From Xestospongia bergquistia (taxonomy: Eukaryota; Porifera; Demospongiae; Haplosclerida; Petrosiidae), in contig OZ014416.1 in NCBI GenBank assembly GCA_963965975.1, positions 4,402,001-4,466,000 on the forward strand: a stretch of 64,000 nucleotides of DNA, given 5' to 3'. Positions 48,601 to 63,284 of this stretch are shown here, piece after piece; the stretch's first letter is position 1, and every line of letters begins with the position of its first letter. A program made the position numbers and the translations under genes. Under the pieces are notes generated by a model. The model did not search any database and was not told the DNA's origin. It saw only the letters and a list, made by a program, of their open reading frames with translations.

Positions 48601-51600
48601 ATTGTCTACTACAAACAGAGATTAACACAATTCTTAACACTGACACCTGATCTAACATGTTTATATGTGATCTTCTACACAGTGAGATCAACATGATTTT
48701 TAACACTGATATCTCATCTGACACTGGCTATGATATCTGATCTAACAGTGAGATCTCATTCACTCATGTTGATATCTAATCTACTGCAAGCAGACGTAAA
48801 CATGATTCTTAATACTAACATCTGAAATAACACTGATATCTGATTTGCTCATGTTAATATATGATCTACTACACACTGACATTAACATGACTCTTAACAC
48901 TGATACCTGATCTAATACTGAGATCTCATTTACTCTTGTTGATATCTGATCTACTACACATTGACATCAACATGATTCTTAACACTGATACCATCTGTAG
49001 ATATCTGATCTACTACACACTGACATCAACACGATTCTTAACACTGATATCTCATTTGACACTGACTGACATATGATCTAACGCTGAGATCTGATTTACT
49101 CATGTTGATATTTGATCTACTGCAAACAGACATCATCATGACTCTTAACACTAACATCTGATCTAAGAAAGATCTGATTTACTCATGTTGATATATGATC
49201 TATTACACACTGACATCAACATGATTCTTAACACTGAGACCTGATCTAACATCCGTTGATATCTGATGTACTACACACTGAAATCAACATGATTCTTAAC
49301 ACTAACATCTCATTTAACACAAACTAATATCTGATCTAACACTGAGATCTGACTTACTCATGTTGATATATTATCTACTACACACTAACATCAACATGAT
49401 TCTTAAGACTGATACCTGATCTAACATCTGTTGATATCTGATCTACTTCACACTGACATCAACATGATTCTTAGGAATGATATCTCATCTGACATTTACT
49501 ACGATATCTCATCTAACAATGAGATCTGATTTACTTATTTTGGTATCTGATCAGACAAAACAGACATCTAAACAGACATCAATTTAATTCTTAAAAATAA
49601 CATCTCATTTAACACAAATTGACATCTGATCTAACAGATATGATTTACTCATGTTGATATATCATCTACACTGACATTAACATGATTCTAACACTGATAC
49701 CTGATCTAACATGTTTGTATGTGATCTACACAGTGAGATCAACATGATTCTTAACACTGATATCTCATCTGACACTGACTATATCTGATCTAACACTGAG
49801 ATCTCATTCACTCGTGTTGATATCTGATTTACTGCAAGCAGACATCAACATGATTCTTAATACTAACATCTGAAATAACACTGAGATCTGATTTACTCAT
49901 CTTGATATATGATCTACTACACACTGACATTAACATGACTCATAACACTGATACCTGATCTAACACCGAGATCTGATTTACTCTTGTTGTTATTTTATCT
50001 ACTACAGACAAACATCAACAGGATTCTTATCACTAATATCTCAACTGACACTAACTTTGATATCTGATCTAACATTGAGATCTAATTACTCATGTTGATA
50101 TTTGATCTACTGCAAACAGACATCAACATGATTCTTAACACTAAAACCATTTCTAATACAGATCTGATTTACTCATGTTGATATCTGATCTACTACACAC
50201 TGACATCAACATAATTCTTATCACTGACATCTCATCTGACAGTAACTATGATATCTGATCTAACATTTAGATCTGATTACTCACGTTGACATCTGATCTA
50301 CTGCAAAAAAACATCAACATGATTCTTAATGCAAACGTTTGATCTAATACATATCTGATTTACTCATGTTGATATATGATCTATTACACACTGATATTAA
50401 CAGGATTTTTATAACTGATACATGATCTAACACCAAGATCTGATTTACTCTTGTTGTTATCTGATCTACTACAGACAGACACCAACATGATTCTTAACAC
50501 TGATACCTGATCTAACATCTCTTGATATCTTACCTACTACACACTGACATTAACATAATTCTTATCAATGATATCTCATCTGACACTATGTTATCTGATC
50601 TAACACTGAGATGAGATTTACTCATGTTGATATTTGATCAAATGCAAACATACATCAACATGACTCTTAACACTAACATCTGATTTAACAAACTGATATC
50701 TGATCTAACACCAAGATCTGATTTACTCATGTTGATATATCATCTGTACACACTGACATTAACATAATTCTTATGATTCCTAACACTGATAGCTGATTTA
50801 ACACCGACATCTTATTTACTAATGATTTTGGATCTACTACACACTGACATTAACATGATTCTTATGTTTCCTAACATTGATTATGATTTAACACCGAAAT
50901 CTGATTTACTCTTGATTACTGATCTACTACACACTGACATCTACATGATTCTTAACACTGATACATGATCCAACACCTGTTGATATCTCATATACATACT
51001 GACATCAACATGATTCTTAACACTGATATCTCTTATGACATTGATATCTCATCTAACACTGAGATCAGATTGACTCAGGTTGATATCTGATCTACTACAC
51101 ACACACATTAACACAATTCTTAACACTGACATCTGATCTAACACCAATATCTGATTTACTCTTGTTGATATTTGATCTACACTGACATCAACATGATTGT
51201 TAACACTGACAGCTGAACTAACACATGTTTATATCTGATCTACTACACAGTGATATAAACATGATTCTTAACACTGATATATTATCTGACACTGGCTATG
51301 ATATCTAATCTAACACTGAAATCTGATTTACTCATGTTGATATCTGATCTACTGTAAACAGACACCAACATGATTCTTAACACTAACATGATTTAACACA
51401 GTGATATCTGACCTAACACAGATCTGATTTACTCACGTTTATATATGATCTACTACACAGTGACATTAACATGATCCTTAACACTGATATCTCATCTGAT
51501 ACTATGACATCTACTCTAACAGTGAGATTTAATTTACTCATGTTGATATACGATCAACTGTTAACAGAAATCAACATGACTCTTAACATTAACATCTGAT

Positions 51601-54288
51601 TTAAAACAAACAGATATCTGATCTAACACTGATTTACTCATGTTGATTTCTGATGTACAAATTGGCATCAACACGATTGTTAACACTGATATCTGATCTA
51701 CACACTGATATGAACATGATTCTTAATGCTGAATCCTGATCTAACACCGAGATCTGATTTCTTCTTGCTGTCATCTGATCTACTACACACTGACATTGAA
51801 TGATTCTTAACACTGATATCTCATCTGACACTAACTATGATATCTGATTTAACATTGAGATCTGATTACTTATGTTGATATTAGATTTACTGCAAACAGA
51901 CATCAACATGACTCTTAACACTATCATCTGATTTAACACAAACAGATATCTGCTCTAACACTGATTTACTCATGTTGATGTATCATCTACTACACACTGA
52001 CATTAACATGATTATCGTGATTCCTAACACTGATACCTGATTTAATGCTGAGATCTGATTTACTGTTGATTTCTGATCTACTACATAGTGACATCAATCT
52101 GACACTGACTGACATCTGATATAACACTGAGATCTGATTTACTCATGTTGATATCTGATCTACTGCAAACAGACATCAACATGATTCTTAATACTAACAT
52201 CTGGTCTAACAAAGATCTAATTTACTCATGTTGATATATGATCTACTACACACTGACATCAACATGATTCTTAACACTGATACCTGATCTCACATCCTTT
52301 GATATCTGATCTACTACACACTGTAATCAACATAATTCTTAACAGTAACATCTCATTTAACACAAATTAATGTCTGATCTAACACTGAGATCTGACTTAC
52401 TCATGTTGATAGATTTGTCTACTACACACTAACATTAACATGATTCCTTACACTAATACGTAATCTAACACCGAGATCTGACTTACTCTTTTTATCTTAT
52501 CTATCTGAACTACTACACACTGACATCAAGACGATTTTTAACACTGATACCTGATCTAACATCATCTGTTTATATCTGATCTACCACATGCTGACATCAA
52601 TATGATTCTTAACACTGATATGTTTTCTGACACAGACTATGATAACTAATCTAACATTGAGATCTGATTTACTCATGTTGATATATGATCTACTACACAC
52701 TGACATTAACACAATTCTTAAAACTGATACCTGATCTAACGCCGAGATCTGATTTACTCATATCTTCTACTACACTGACACTAACGTGATTTATATAATT
52801 CTTAACACTGATACCTGATTTAACACTGAGATCTGATTTACTCATTTCTGATCTACTACACACTGACATCAATACCTGCTGTAACACTGGTTGATATCTG
52901 ATCTATTACTCACTGACATTAACATGATTCTTAACACTGATATCTCATCTGACATCTGTTTATATCTGATCTACTACACACTGATATGAACATGATTCTT
53001 AACATTGATATCTTATCTACTGCAAACAGACATCAAGATGATTCTTAATACTAACATCTGATGTAACACTGAGATCTGATTTACTGATGTTGATATATGA
53101 TATTCACACACTGACATCGAAATGATTCTTAACTGATACTTGATATAACGTCTGTTGATATCTGATCTACTACACGCTGACATCATCATGATTCTTAACA
53201 CTGATATCTTATCTGACACTGAGTATGATTTCATCTAACACTGAGATTAGATTTACTCATGTTGATATCTGATCTACTACACAGATATGAACATGATTGT
53301 TAACACTGATACCTGATCTGACATATGATAATATCTGGTGTACTACACATTGACATCAACATAATTCTTAACACTGGTCCCTGCTGTAACTCTGGTTGAT
53401 ATCTGATCTATTACTCAGTGACATTAACATGATTCTTAACACTGACATCTATTTATGTCACATCTACTACACATTGATATGAACATGATTTTTAACACTG
53501 ATGTCTTATCTGACACTGATTATGATATTTGATCTAACACTGAGATCTGATTTACTCATGCTGATATCTGACATACAGTAAACAGACATCAACATGAATC
53601 TTAACATTAACATCTTATTCAACACAAATCGATCTCATCTAACACAGATCTGATTTACTCATGTTGATATATTATTTACTACACAATAACATCAACATGA
53701 TTCTTAAGACTGATACCTGATCTAACATCTGTTGATATCTGATCTACTTCACACTGACATCAACATGATTCTTAACACTAACATCTCATTTAACACAAAT
53801 TGACATCTGATCTTACAGATATGATTTACTCATGTTGATATATCATCTACACTGACATTAACATGATTCTTAACACTGATACCTGATCTAACATGTTTAT
53901 ATGTGATCTACACAGTGAGATCAACATGATTCTTAACACTGATATCTCATCTGACTCTGACTATATCTGATCTAACACTGAGATCTCATTCACTCATGTT
54001 GATATCTGATTTACTGCAAGCAGACACCAACATGATTCTTAATACTAACATCTGAAATAACACTGAGATCTGATTTACTCATGTTGATATATGATCTAAT
54101 ACACACTAACATTAACATGACTCTTAACACTGATACGTGATCTAACACCGAGATCTGATTTACTCTTGTTGATATCTGATCTACTACACATTGACATCAA
54201 CATGATTTTTAACACTGATACCTGATCTAACATCTGTTGATATCTGATCTACTACACACTGACATCAACATGATTCTTAACACTGACA
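42691..54288. repeat. Satellite block 2 (68/85-bp monomers, with duplicated sub-blocks)
   Basis: Same monomers as block 1. Large parts are copies of block 1. 44695 onward matches 36226 onward (offset about 8.47 kb, drifting to about 7.88 kb by 46,690 through deletions). 52,870-54,300 matches 39,710-40,995 (offset about 13.2-13.3 kb). The marker monomer CCTGCTGTAACACTGGTTGA occurs at about 39,706 and 52,866, with relatives near 47,065. Short local duplications are also present (43,690-43,990 with 43,990-44,300). Confidence 0.9.
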
Positions 54289-55980
54289 TCTCATGTGACA
54301 CTAACACTCAGTCATTCATAGCTGTATGGTGACCAGTATTGATTCTTCAAGGATTAGGAGATCAGAGAGAATTGGAGGAGGGAGAAGAGTGGGCAAAGAG
54401 AAAGGACAGACCCCATTAGTTAAAAAAACCGGCAGATATAAGTACCATACCTATGAATGGATGGATTAATAGAATGAATGTACAGATTAATAGAGTGATA
54501 CATATTGTTATGAATTAATCATTGCCAGGTACATCAAATCCTCCTTCAACCCGGCATATTAACTCAAAAACCCTGTAATACAAGTATTAATAACTGGTCT
54601 GTCCAGTTTGGGTCATACTTGAGATAAAAGATAGCCTCTTCACCTCCATCTAATGCATCATGTATTACATAAACATCAATACTACTATTAATGGCAAAGG
54701 TATCTAAGGCATTTTGAGTAATTTCAAGAGGTGTTTTACTTATTGTATGTACATTGTATAATGAACAATAGAGAAAGACAAAGACAGAAAGACAAAAAGA
54801 GAAAGTAAATAATAAATGGATGGATTGATGGATGGGTAGAAAATTGCTAACAAAAATGCACAAATATAACAATTACTTTTGATATATCTTAGTTTACAAT
54901 GTTGTGGTGTGATGTTTTCATCAGTTTGATGGACATTCAAATTGTTGTGGACCAAATCACTCCCCAGTTTAAATAATTTCACTTTGATTTCCCATAATTC
55001 CCACTAATCAGAACAAGACTGAGGGAGCAACAAGGGACTACACACGAGTATCAAGTAGATCATTTAAGAGAACAAAACAATCATTAGCAAAGCACACATT
55101 AATAAATATTCATTAGTAAATCCATATATGAATCCATATGTTCACCTGTCTTTCCATTAGTCTATCTACTCATCCATCCATTGACTTCATTGATATGTCC
55201 ATCACTCTGTCATTCACTTGTCATCTATTGTTACCCTCCATCCATCCATTCATTAAATATACCTTGTTTGTTCTGTGACATACTTCTCCTATTACTATTA
55301 ATGATATTATTACAAAGCAATAGTAGACTATCATTCATTGTAATATTACTAGAACATCTAAAGAGAAAGAAAGAGTCAGAAAACATTTTTTGTACATACA
55401 TAAAATAAATAATTAATGATGAATTCACTAATAATTATTCATAATCAATAATAACATTCATAGTTCATGTGAGCACAAACCTGTTATGTAAGTAGACCTC
55501 CTTATGATGAGGCAGCACTCTTATAACCAACCAAAATAAATCCTCTGTTAAACTTGGCATAATAGGAATAGAGAAATTAAAAATGTTACGTGTGTTACTT
55601 AAAAGAGTGTCATAGTTACTATTATTTGCCAGTACTATTGCTCATGCTCCTCATGTTGCTACATTATTGAGGAGGACCTAACAGTGAGGATTTTGGTATT
55701 GCTGAAGAGGAGATACTTCTTTTGTGTTTATGCTTCTTTGGTGAGAGGAGTGGAGGAGAAGAAAATGGTGAGCTACAGGGCCCAGCTGCCCTGTTGAGTG
55801 TCTTTATTAAAGAGAGGTCAAAAGGGAGACAGAATTAAGAGAGATATTTGGGAACGACATGGGTTAGCTGGACAGTGTGAGGTAGAAGTAATTATTATTT
55901 GCTTTGTTTATGTTGTAGTTACTAATAGACATTGCTTTTTATAAGTGCTGTAATGGATGGATGAATGGATAAATGGACGA
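54289..55980. repeat. Unique island B within the satellite (copy of island A)
   Basis: Near-identical to 40996-42690. The differences are single bases plus small indels, for example a 3-nt loss at 54517 and an expanded GGATGGATGAAT tract at its right end. The minus-strand ankyrin-like readings are retained in both copies. Confidence 0.9.
54522..54739 (-). pseudogene. Ankyrin-like exon remnant in island B
   Basis: Copy of 41225-41449 with GKTPLEITQNALDTFAINS. The short frame VFELICRVEGGFDVPGND after the TTACAG is again present despite nearby indels. That could mean weak past constraint or simply recent duplication. Confidence 0.35.
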
Positions 55981-58900
55981 AGGAATGAATGAATGGATGG
56001 ATGGATAGATGAATGAACACTTACATTAACACGATTCTTAACACTAATACCTGATCTACCACACACTGATATCAACATGATTCTTAACACTGATATCTCT
56101 CATTGACATTAACAGGATTCTTAGCACTGATACCTGATCCAACACCAAGATCTGATTTACTCTAGTTGTTATCTGATCTACTACAGACAGATATTAACAT
56201 GATTCTTAACATCAAGACCTGATGTAACGTCTGTTGATATCTGATCTACTACACACTGACATCAACATAATTTTTATCAATGATATCTCATCTGACGCTT
56301 TCATATCTGATCTAACACTGAGATCTGATTTATCCATATTGATAAGTGATCTACTGTAAACAGACATTAACATGATTCTTGACACTAACACCTGATCTAG
56401 CACTGAGATCTGATTTACTCATGTTAATATATGATCTACTACACACTGACATTAACATGATTCTTATGATTCCTCCAGTTGACATCTGATCTACTACACA
56501 TTGACATCAACATAATTCTTAACACTGATATTTCATCAGACACTGACAATCATATCTGATTAAACACTGAGATCTCACTTACTTATGTTGATATATGATC
56601 TACTACACACTACATTAACACAATTCTTGACACTGTTACCTAATCTAATGTCTGTTTATATCTGATCTACTACACATTGAGATCATCATGATTCTCAACA
56701 CTGATATCTCATCTGACACTAACTATGATATCTCATTTAACACTGAGATCTGATTTACTCATGTTGATACTTGATCTACTGCAAACAGACATCAACATGA
56801 TTCTTAACACTAACACCTGATCTAACACTGAAATCTGATTTACTCATGTTGATATATGATCTACCACACACTGACATTAACACGATTCTTAAAACTGATA
56901 CCTGATCTAAAACCTAGACCTGATTCACTCTTATTGACATCTCATGTAGTACAAATTGATCAACATGATTCTTAACACTAATACATGATCTAACACCCAT
57001 TGACATCTGATCTACTACACACTGACATCAACATGATTCTTAACATGGTATCTATTCTGACACTAACTATGATATAACATCTAACACTGACATCAGATTT
57101 ACTCATGTTGATATCTGATGTACTACACACTGACATCAACATAATTGCTATTTCTTATATCTCATCTGACAGTAACTATGACATCTGATCTAACATTTAC
57201 ATCTGATTTACTCTTGTTGATAACTCATCTACTACACACTGACATCAACACAATTTTTAACACTGATACCTGATCTAACAAATGTTGATATCTGACCTAC
57301 TGCTAACAGACATCAACATGATTCTTAATGCTAACGTTTGATCTAACATAGATCTAAATTAATCATATTGATATATGATCTACTACACACTGACATTTAC
57401 AGGATTCTTAACACTGATACCTGATCTAACATCTGTTGATATCTTATCTACTACACACTGGCATCAACATAATTCTTATCAATGATATCTCATCTGACAC
57501 TATGATATCCGATCGAACACTGAGATCTGATTTACTCATGATAATGTTTGATCTACTGCAAACAGACATCCATATAACTTTTAACACTAACATCTGATTT
57601 AACGCAAACTGATATCTGATCTAACACCGAGATCGGATTTACTCATGTTGATATATCATCTACTACACGCTGAGAAAAAAATGATTCTTATGACTACTAA
57701 CACTGATACCTGATTTAACACCGAGATCTGATTTACTCTTGATTTTTGATCTACTACACACTGACATTAACATGATTCTTATGATTCCTAGCACTGATAC
57801 CTGATTTGACACTGAGATCTGGTTTACTCTTGATTTCTAATCTACTATATACTGAGAACAACATCATTCTTAACACAGATACACGATCTAACACCTGTTG
57901 ACATCTCATTTACACACAGACATCAACATGATTCTTAACACTGATTTCTCTTATGACACGAAAAATGATATCTCATCTAACACTGAGATCAGATTTACTC
58001 ATGTTGATATCTGATCTACTACACACTTGCAATAACACAATTCTTAACATTGATACTTGATCTAACACTAATATGCGATTTACTCTTGTTGATATCTGAT
58101 CTACACTGACATCAACAAGATTGTTAACACTGATACCTGATCTAAAACATGTTTATGTCTGATCTACTACACAGTGATATAAACATGATTCTTAACACTG
58201 ACACTGGCTATGATATCTGATCTAGCATTGAAATCTGATTTACTCATGTTGATATATGATCTACTGTAAACAGTCACCAACATGATTCTTATCACTAACA
58301 TATGATTTAAAACAAAGTAATATCTGATCTAATACACTGAAATCTGATTTACTCATGTTGATTTATGATCTACTACACATTGACATTAACATGATTCTTA
58401 ACACTGATACCTATTGTAACACCGAGATCTGATTTACTCATGTTCATATCTGATCTACTACACAGTCACATCAACATGATCTTAACACTGATATCTCAAC
58501 TGTTAGTGGCTGATATTTGATCTAACAGTGAGATCTGAGTTACTCATGTTGTTATCTGATCTACTGCAAATATATATCAACATGATTCTTAATACTAACA
58601 TCTAATCTAACATTGAGATTTGATTTACTCATGTAGACATATGATCTACTACACACTGACATTAATATTAATCTTAACACTGATACCTAATCTAACACCG
58701 AGAGCTGACTTACTCTTCATGATTTCTGATCTACACATTTGCATCAACACGATTGTTAACACAGATACCTGATCTAATACATGTTTATATCTGATATACT
58801 ACACACTGATATGAACATGATTCTTAATGCTGATACCTGATCTAACACCGAGATCTGATTTACTCTTGTTATCTGATCTACTAAACACTGAAATCGAAAT

Positions 58901-60765
58901 GATTCTTAACACTGATAACTGATCTAACGTCTGTTCATATATATGATCTACAACACACTGACATCAACATAATTCTTATCACTGATATCTCATCTGACAC
59001 TAACTATGATATCTGATCTAACACAGATCTGATTTACTCATGTTTATGTTTGATCTACTGCAAACAGACATGAACATGATTCTTAAAACTAACATGATTT
59101 AACAGAAACTGATACCTGATCTTACACTGAGATCTGATTTATTCATGTTGATATATAATCTACTACACACTAACATCATCATGATTCTTCTGATTCCTAA
59201 CACTGATACCTGATTTAACACCGAGATTTGATTTACTGTTGATTTATTATCTGCACATTGGCATCAACACGATTGTTAACACAGATACCTGATCTAATAC
59301 ATGTTTATATCTGATCTATTACACACTGATATGAACATGATTCTTAATGCTGATACCTGATCTAACACCGAGATCTGATTTACTCTTGTTATCTGATCTA
59401 CTAAACACTGACATCAAAAGGATTCTTAACACTGATAACTGATCTAACGTCTGTTCATATATATGATCTACAACACACTGACATCAACATAATTCTTATC
59501 ACTGATATCTCATCTGACACTATGATATCTGATCTAACACAGATCTGATTTACTCATGTTTATGTTTGATCTACTGCAAACAGACATGAACATGATTCTT
59601 AAAACTAACATGATTTAACAGAAACTGATACCTGATCTTACACTGAGATCTGATTTATTCATGTTGATATATAATCTACTACACAATAACATCATCATGA
59701 TTCTTCTGATTCCTAACACTGATACCTGATTTAACATCGAGATTTGATTTACTGTTGATTTATTATCTGCACATTGGCATCAACACGATTGTTAACACAG
59801 ATACCTGATCTAATACATGTTTATATCTGATCTATTACACACTGATATGAACATGATTCTTAATGCTGATACTTGATCTAACACCAAGATCTGATTTACT
59901 CTTGTTGTTATCTGATCTACTAAACACTGACATCAAAATGATTCTTAACACTGATAACTGATCTAACGTCTGTTCATATATATGATCTACAACACACTGA
60001 CATCAACATAATTCTTATCACTGATTTCTCATCTGACACTAACTATGATATCTGATCTAACACAGATCTGATTTACTCATGGTGATATATGATCTACTAC
60101 AGTGACAACGTGATTCTTAACACTGATATCTCGTTTGACACTGAGTATGATCTGATCTAACACTGAGATCTGATTTACTCATGTTGATATGTGATCTACT
60201 GCAAACATACATCAACATGATTCTTAAAACTAACATCTGATCTACACTGACATTTGATTTACTCATGTTGATATATGATCTACACATTGATATCAACATG
60301 ATTGTTAACACACATACTTCATCTGACACTGACAATGATATCTGATCTAACACTGAGATCTGATTTACTTATGTTAATATCTGATCTACTGCAAACAGAC
60401 ATCAACATGATTCTTAATACTAACATCTGATCTAAAACAGATTTGATTTATTCATGTTGATATATGATCTAACACTAACTTTGATACCTGATCTGACACC
60501 TAGATGTGATTTACTCTTGTTGTTATCTGATCTACTACACACTGACATTAACATAATTCTTATCACTGATATCTCATCTGACACTGAGATCTGATTTACT
60601 CATGTTGATATTTGACCTACTGCAAAAAGACATCAACATGGTTCTTCACACTAACATATGATTTAACATAAACTGATATCTGATCTAACATTGAGATCTG
60701 ATTTACTCATGTTCATATATGATCTACTACACACTGACATTAACACGATTCTTAAAACTGATACC
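55981..60765. repeat. Satellite block 3 (68/85-bp monomers)
   Basis: Continuation of the same satellite. It includes a clear triplication of about 550-600 nt: CACATTGGCATCAACACGAT occurs near 58,735 (variant), 59,250 and 59,770, each followed by the same ordered set of monomers. The block ends at 60,770 where island C begins. Confidence 0.9.
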
Positions 60766-60960
60766 TGATCTACAAGTATTGATTCTTTAAGGATTGGAGG
60801 ATTAGAGCATTATAGGAAGGAAAAGAATGGGTAAAGGAGGAAGAACAGTCCCCTTGGGTGAAAACAGACTGGCAGATATAAGTACCATACCTATGAATAG
60901 ATGGATCAATAGAGTGGATGTACAGATTAATAGAGTGATAGATGAATGGATAATTACAAT
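60766..60960. repeat. Partial, diverged third island (C)
   Basis: AGTATTGATTCTTTAAGGATT through GGCAGATATAAGTACCATAC and CTATGAATAGATGGAT match the start of islands A and B, at lower identity. The match ends near 60,960 and the sequence becomes unique. This is therefore the right edge of the satellite field, and possibly the ancestral location of the island sequence. Confidence 0.8.
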
Positions 60961-60989
60961 TACTTTACATGTACATGTACATGTTTGAT

Positions 60990-61200
60990 ATAGACATACC
61001 TCTTCCTCTTGTTACAGGTTGTATATATAAAAAGACTAACTCTTGGTGTACATCAGTAGGTAAGATTAACATTTTTAGAACTTCTGAGAGATTTGGAGGA
61101 GTATGAAGAAAAGTGGAGTGACTCATTTTAAATATAGTGTACTGAGGAGGGAGATATGTATTGGAAAGGTGTTGAAGGAGATAAAAGAACATAGCATGGT
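60990..61200 (-). CDS. Unrecognised minus-strand exon candidate
   Basis: The reading HSTFLHTPPNLSEVLKMLIL and PTDVHQELVFLYIQPVTRG is continuous and ends at AAGAG-GTATGT, a good donor (exon end near 60,998). Composition is protein-like. Because it sits immediately beside the third island, it may be an upstream exon of the same gene whose ankyrin-like exons were carried into islands A and B. Family unknown. Confidence 0.35.
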
Positions 61201-61228
61201 GGTTAGGGATCCAATTTAGTAATGTTAA

Positions 61229-61850
61229 TTGTAGCGTTGTTTTAGTTAACTATAACTAAAAATAAAATTCATTTTAGTAAGCCTAAATCATTTTAGTTAA
61301 CTATAACTAAAAATAACTAAATCTATTTTGCACAAACTTACTTTAAATAAAACTAATATTCTTGGACATTTTAGTGAACATTAAATTTTACACAATGGAT
61401 AGGAGCAATTTAATACTTCATTGACCTTGAATAGTTGATAGTCACACTTATTCAGCACATGCTTCAGCTTCCATTATGTCAAGATGGCTAGTGCTAGTGC
61501 TTCTAAATCAAAAATAGGTCATCCCAAAGATTGATTTAGGACTACTTTTGTTTTGATAATGCTGAATGCTATAGCAGGTGTATTTTTAATATTGATGGTG
61601 ATGGAAAAATGTACGAGAATGGAGCCAAAGTAAATGGAAAGTTCACGAGTAATCCGAAAAACCATTTGAGAAAACACCACCCTGATATTTTAATGGAACT
61701 AAAAAAAATGGAGAAGGAGAAAAGAGAAAGCTCATCAGAAGCAGCAACATCATCTTTACAAACGCTCATAGATACTGGCCTTTTGTACAGCAAATGTTAC
61801 TATGTAATCTGTTACAACTGTATACAATGGACCACTGCTATACTTTAGAT
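61229..61850 (+). mobile_element. hAT-type transposon, 5' part with broken BED zinc finger
   Basis: It begins near GTAGCGTTGTTTTAGTTAAC with TAACTATAACTAAAA subterminal repeats, matching the inverted end at 16,866. An ATG at 61,484 reads MASASASKSKIGHPKD and is stopped. A shifted frame then gives DYFCFDNAECYSRCIFN and later SNPKNHLRKHHPDIL: Cys-x-x-x-Cys and His-x4-His of a BED finger, with the expected tryptophan codon before DYF replaced by TAG or lost in the frameshift. A lysine/glutamate helix follows, then the reading decays by about 61,850. No catalytic RNase-H-like domain was found downstream. Confidence 0.65.
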
Positions 61851-63105
61851 GTTATCTTGAAATGATCCATTTTAAAGACAAATTAATATGATTCTGCATA
61901 TCCATCATGTTCCTCTGTCTTATTTCTGTAAGCAATTACCATTTGTTTTAAAAGACATCTAACAACAGAAAGTAAAATACAGACTCAGTTCCTCATGGCA
62001 AATTTTATATGGAGAATGTTACAAAAATAACACATTAAGATCAATAAATTGACTAAATCAAAAATTGGTCATGATGGGCAGTTTACAAGTTCTTGTAGTA
62101 TGTACTTGATGGTACATCCTACTATCTTGACAGCACCAAAATTAACATAATGATTGCCACTGAAAAGAGTGTCTTCATCATTGTATAAATGCAAGCACTA
62201 TACTATATAGTTTATAATAGACACCACATATAATATGTCTTTTTTCTGAGAAGTTATTTATTAAAGTACACAAATTGCAGCAACGTTCCAGAGAAATTAA
62301 CAATCTTTGGAAAAAAGGAATCTAAGTGATTATGAATCAAAAAACCAATTAATATTAACAGTCATAAAACCAGTATATTGGCGAGGACGTTCTCTTCTGT
62401 ACCATATACACCAGTATAGGGCTATAGGGAAGTAAAATGGATAGTAAAATTTTGTTAAATCCTAAGAAGGAAAGAAATATATTAACACACTATTATTGTA
62501 CCTTTTATGTAGCAAAGCATGCTGATATACTGCAGAACTGTAATCGCTCACTGCCAAAAGCTCTTAGACATACTCTAATTAGGAATGTTCTATAGAAAAT
62601 GTAAGCAATTACATTTAATATATATATAATATATATACCTCATTCAAGTTGAATTTGACATCTGACTCATTACATTTTTGCTAAGCATGTATGTTAGTGA
62701 GAAATGGCTTGGATTATTTAACAGCCCTTGAAATAGTGTTTAAAATATACAAAGGTCAGGCAATATCTAAAAGAGACCTTTTGCATTCCAGTGTTAACAA
62801 GCATTTGGATATGCATTCTCCAACAATAACAGAAACTGTACAAATTGTTAAAAAAAGGAAAAAAAGAACAAAGAATAAAGTAAACCAATTAAAAAAGAGG
62901 CTTTAGTATAACTGTAAAAAAAAACATTAAAATTATGAGGCTGGCCACAAGTGCTATGGTATTGATACAACTTTATGCCATCACAATTTCAAACTTTAGA
63001 ATCTACTAGTCAAACTAAAGAGCTACTATATTTTATACAGTTTAAAAAAGAATGAGCTGAGGATTGACAGTACTCTCAGTACATCATAGTTGATACCTAT
63101 GATGC
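61851..63105. other. AT-rich region with one small ORF
   Basis: 62,691-62,906 is open (YLTALEIVFKIYKGQAISKR, then a Lys/Arg-rich end). I recognise no family, and it could be chance. Nothing else is supported. Confidence 0.35.
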
Positions 63106-63107
63106 TC

Positions 63108-63275
63108 CAGACGACCATCTTTTAATATCCATCTTTTAATATCCTAATATGCTCAAAATACATATTTTAATAGCCTAATATGCTCAAATCCATCTTTAAA
63201 TAGCCTAATATGATAAAAAAAACATCATTTAATGGCTTGATATGATCAAAATACACAATATAATGGCATATTATT
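63108..63275. repeat. ~36-bp degenerate tandem repeat
   Basis: Four or more units of CATCTTTTAATA-CCTAATATGCTCAAAA-type sequence, increasingly diverged to the right. Confidence 0.75.
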
Positions 63276-63284
63276 CTCAAAATA

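Noticed and set aside
36226-60770. Dozens of minus-strand open frames reading MSDEISVLRIMLMSVCSRSD-like peptides
   Set aside because: They are translations of the satellite monomer. Unit lengths of 68 and 85 nt are not multiples of three, and the frames stop within a few monomers.
36226-60770. CRISPR-like appearance of short repeats with variable stretches
   Set aside because: The repeats are contiguous diverged monomers without unique spacers, and the DNA is eukaryotic.
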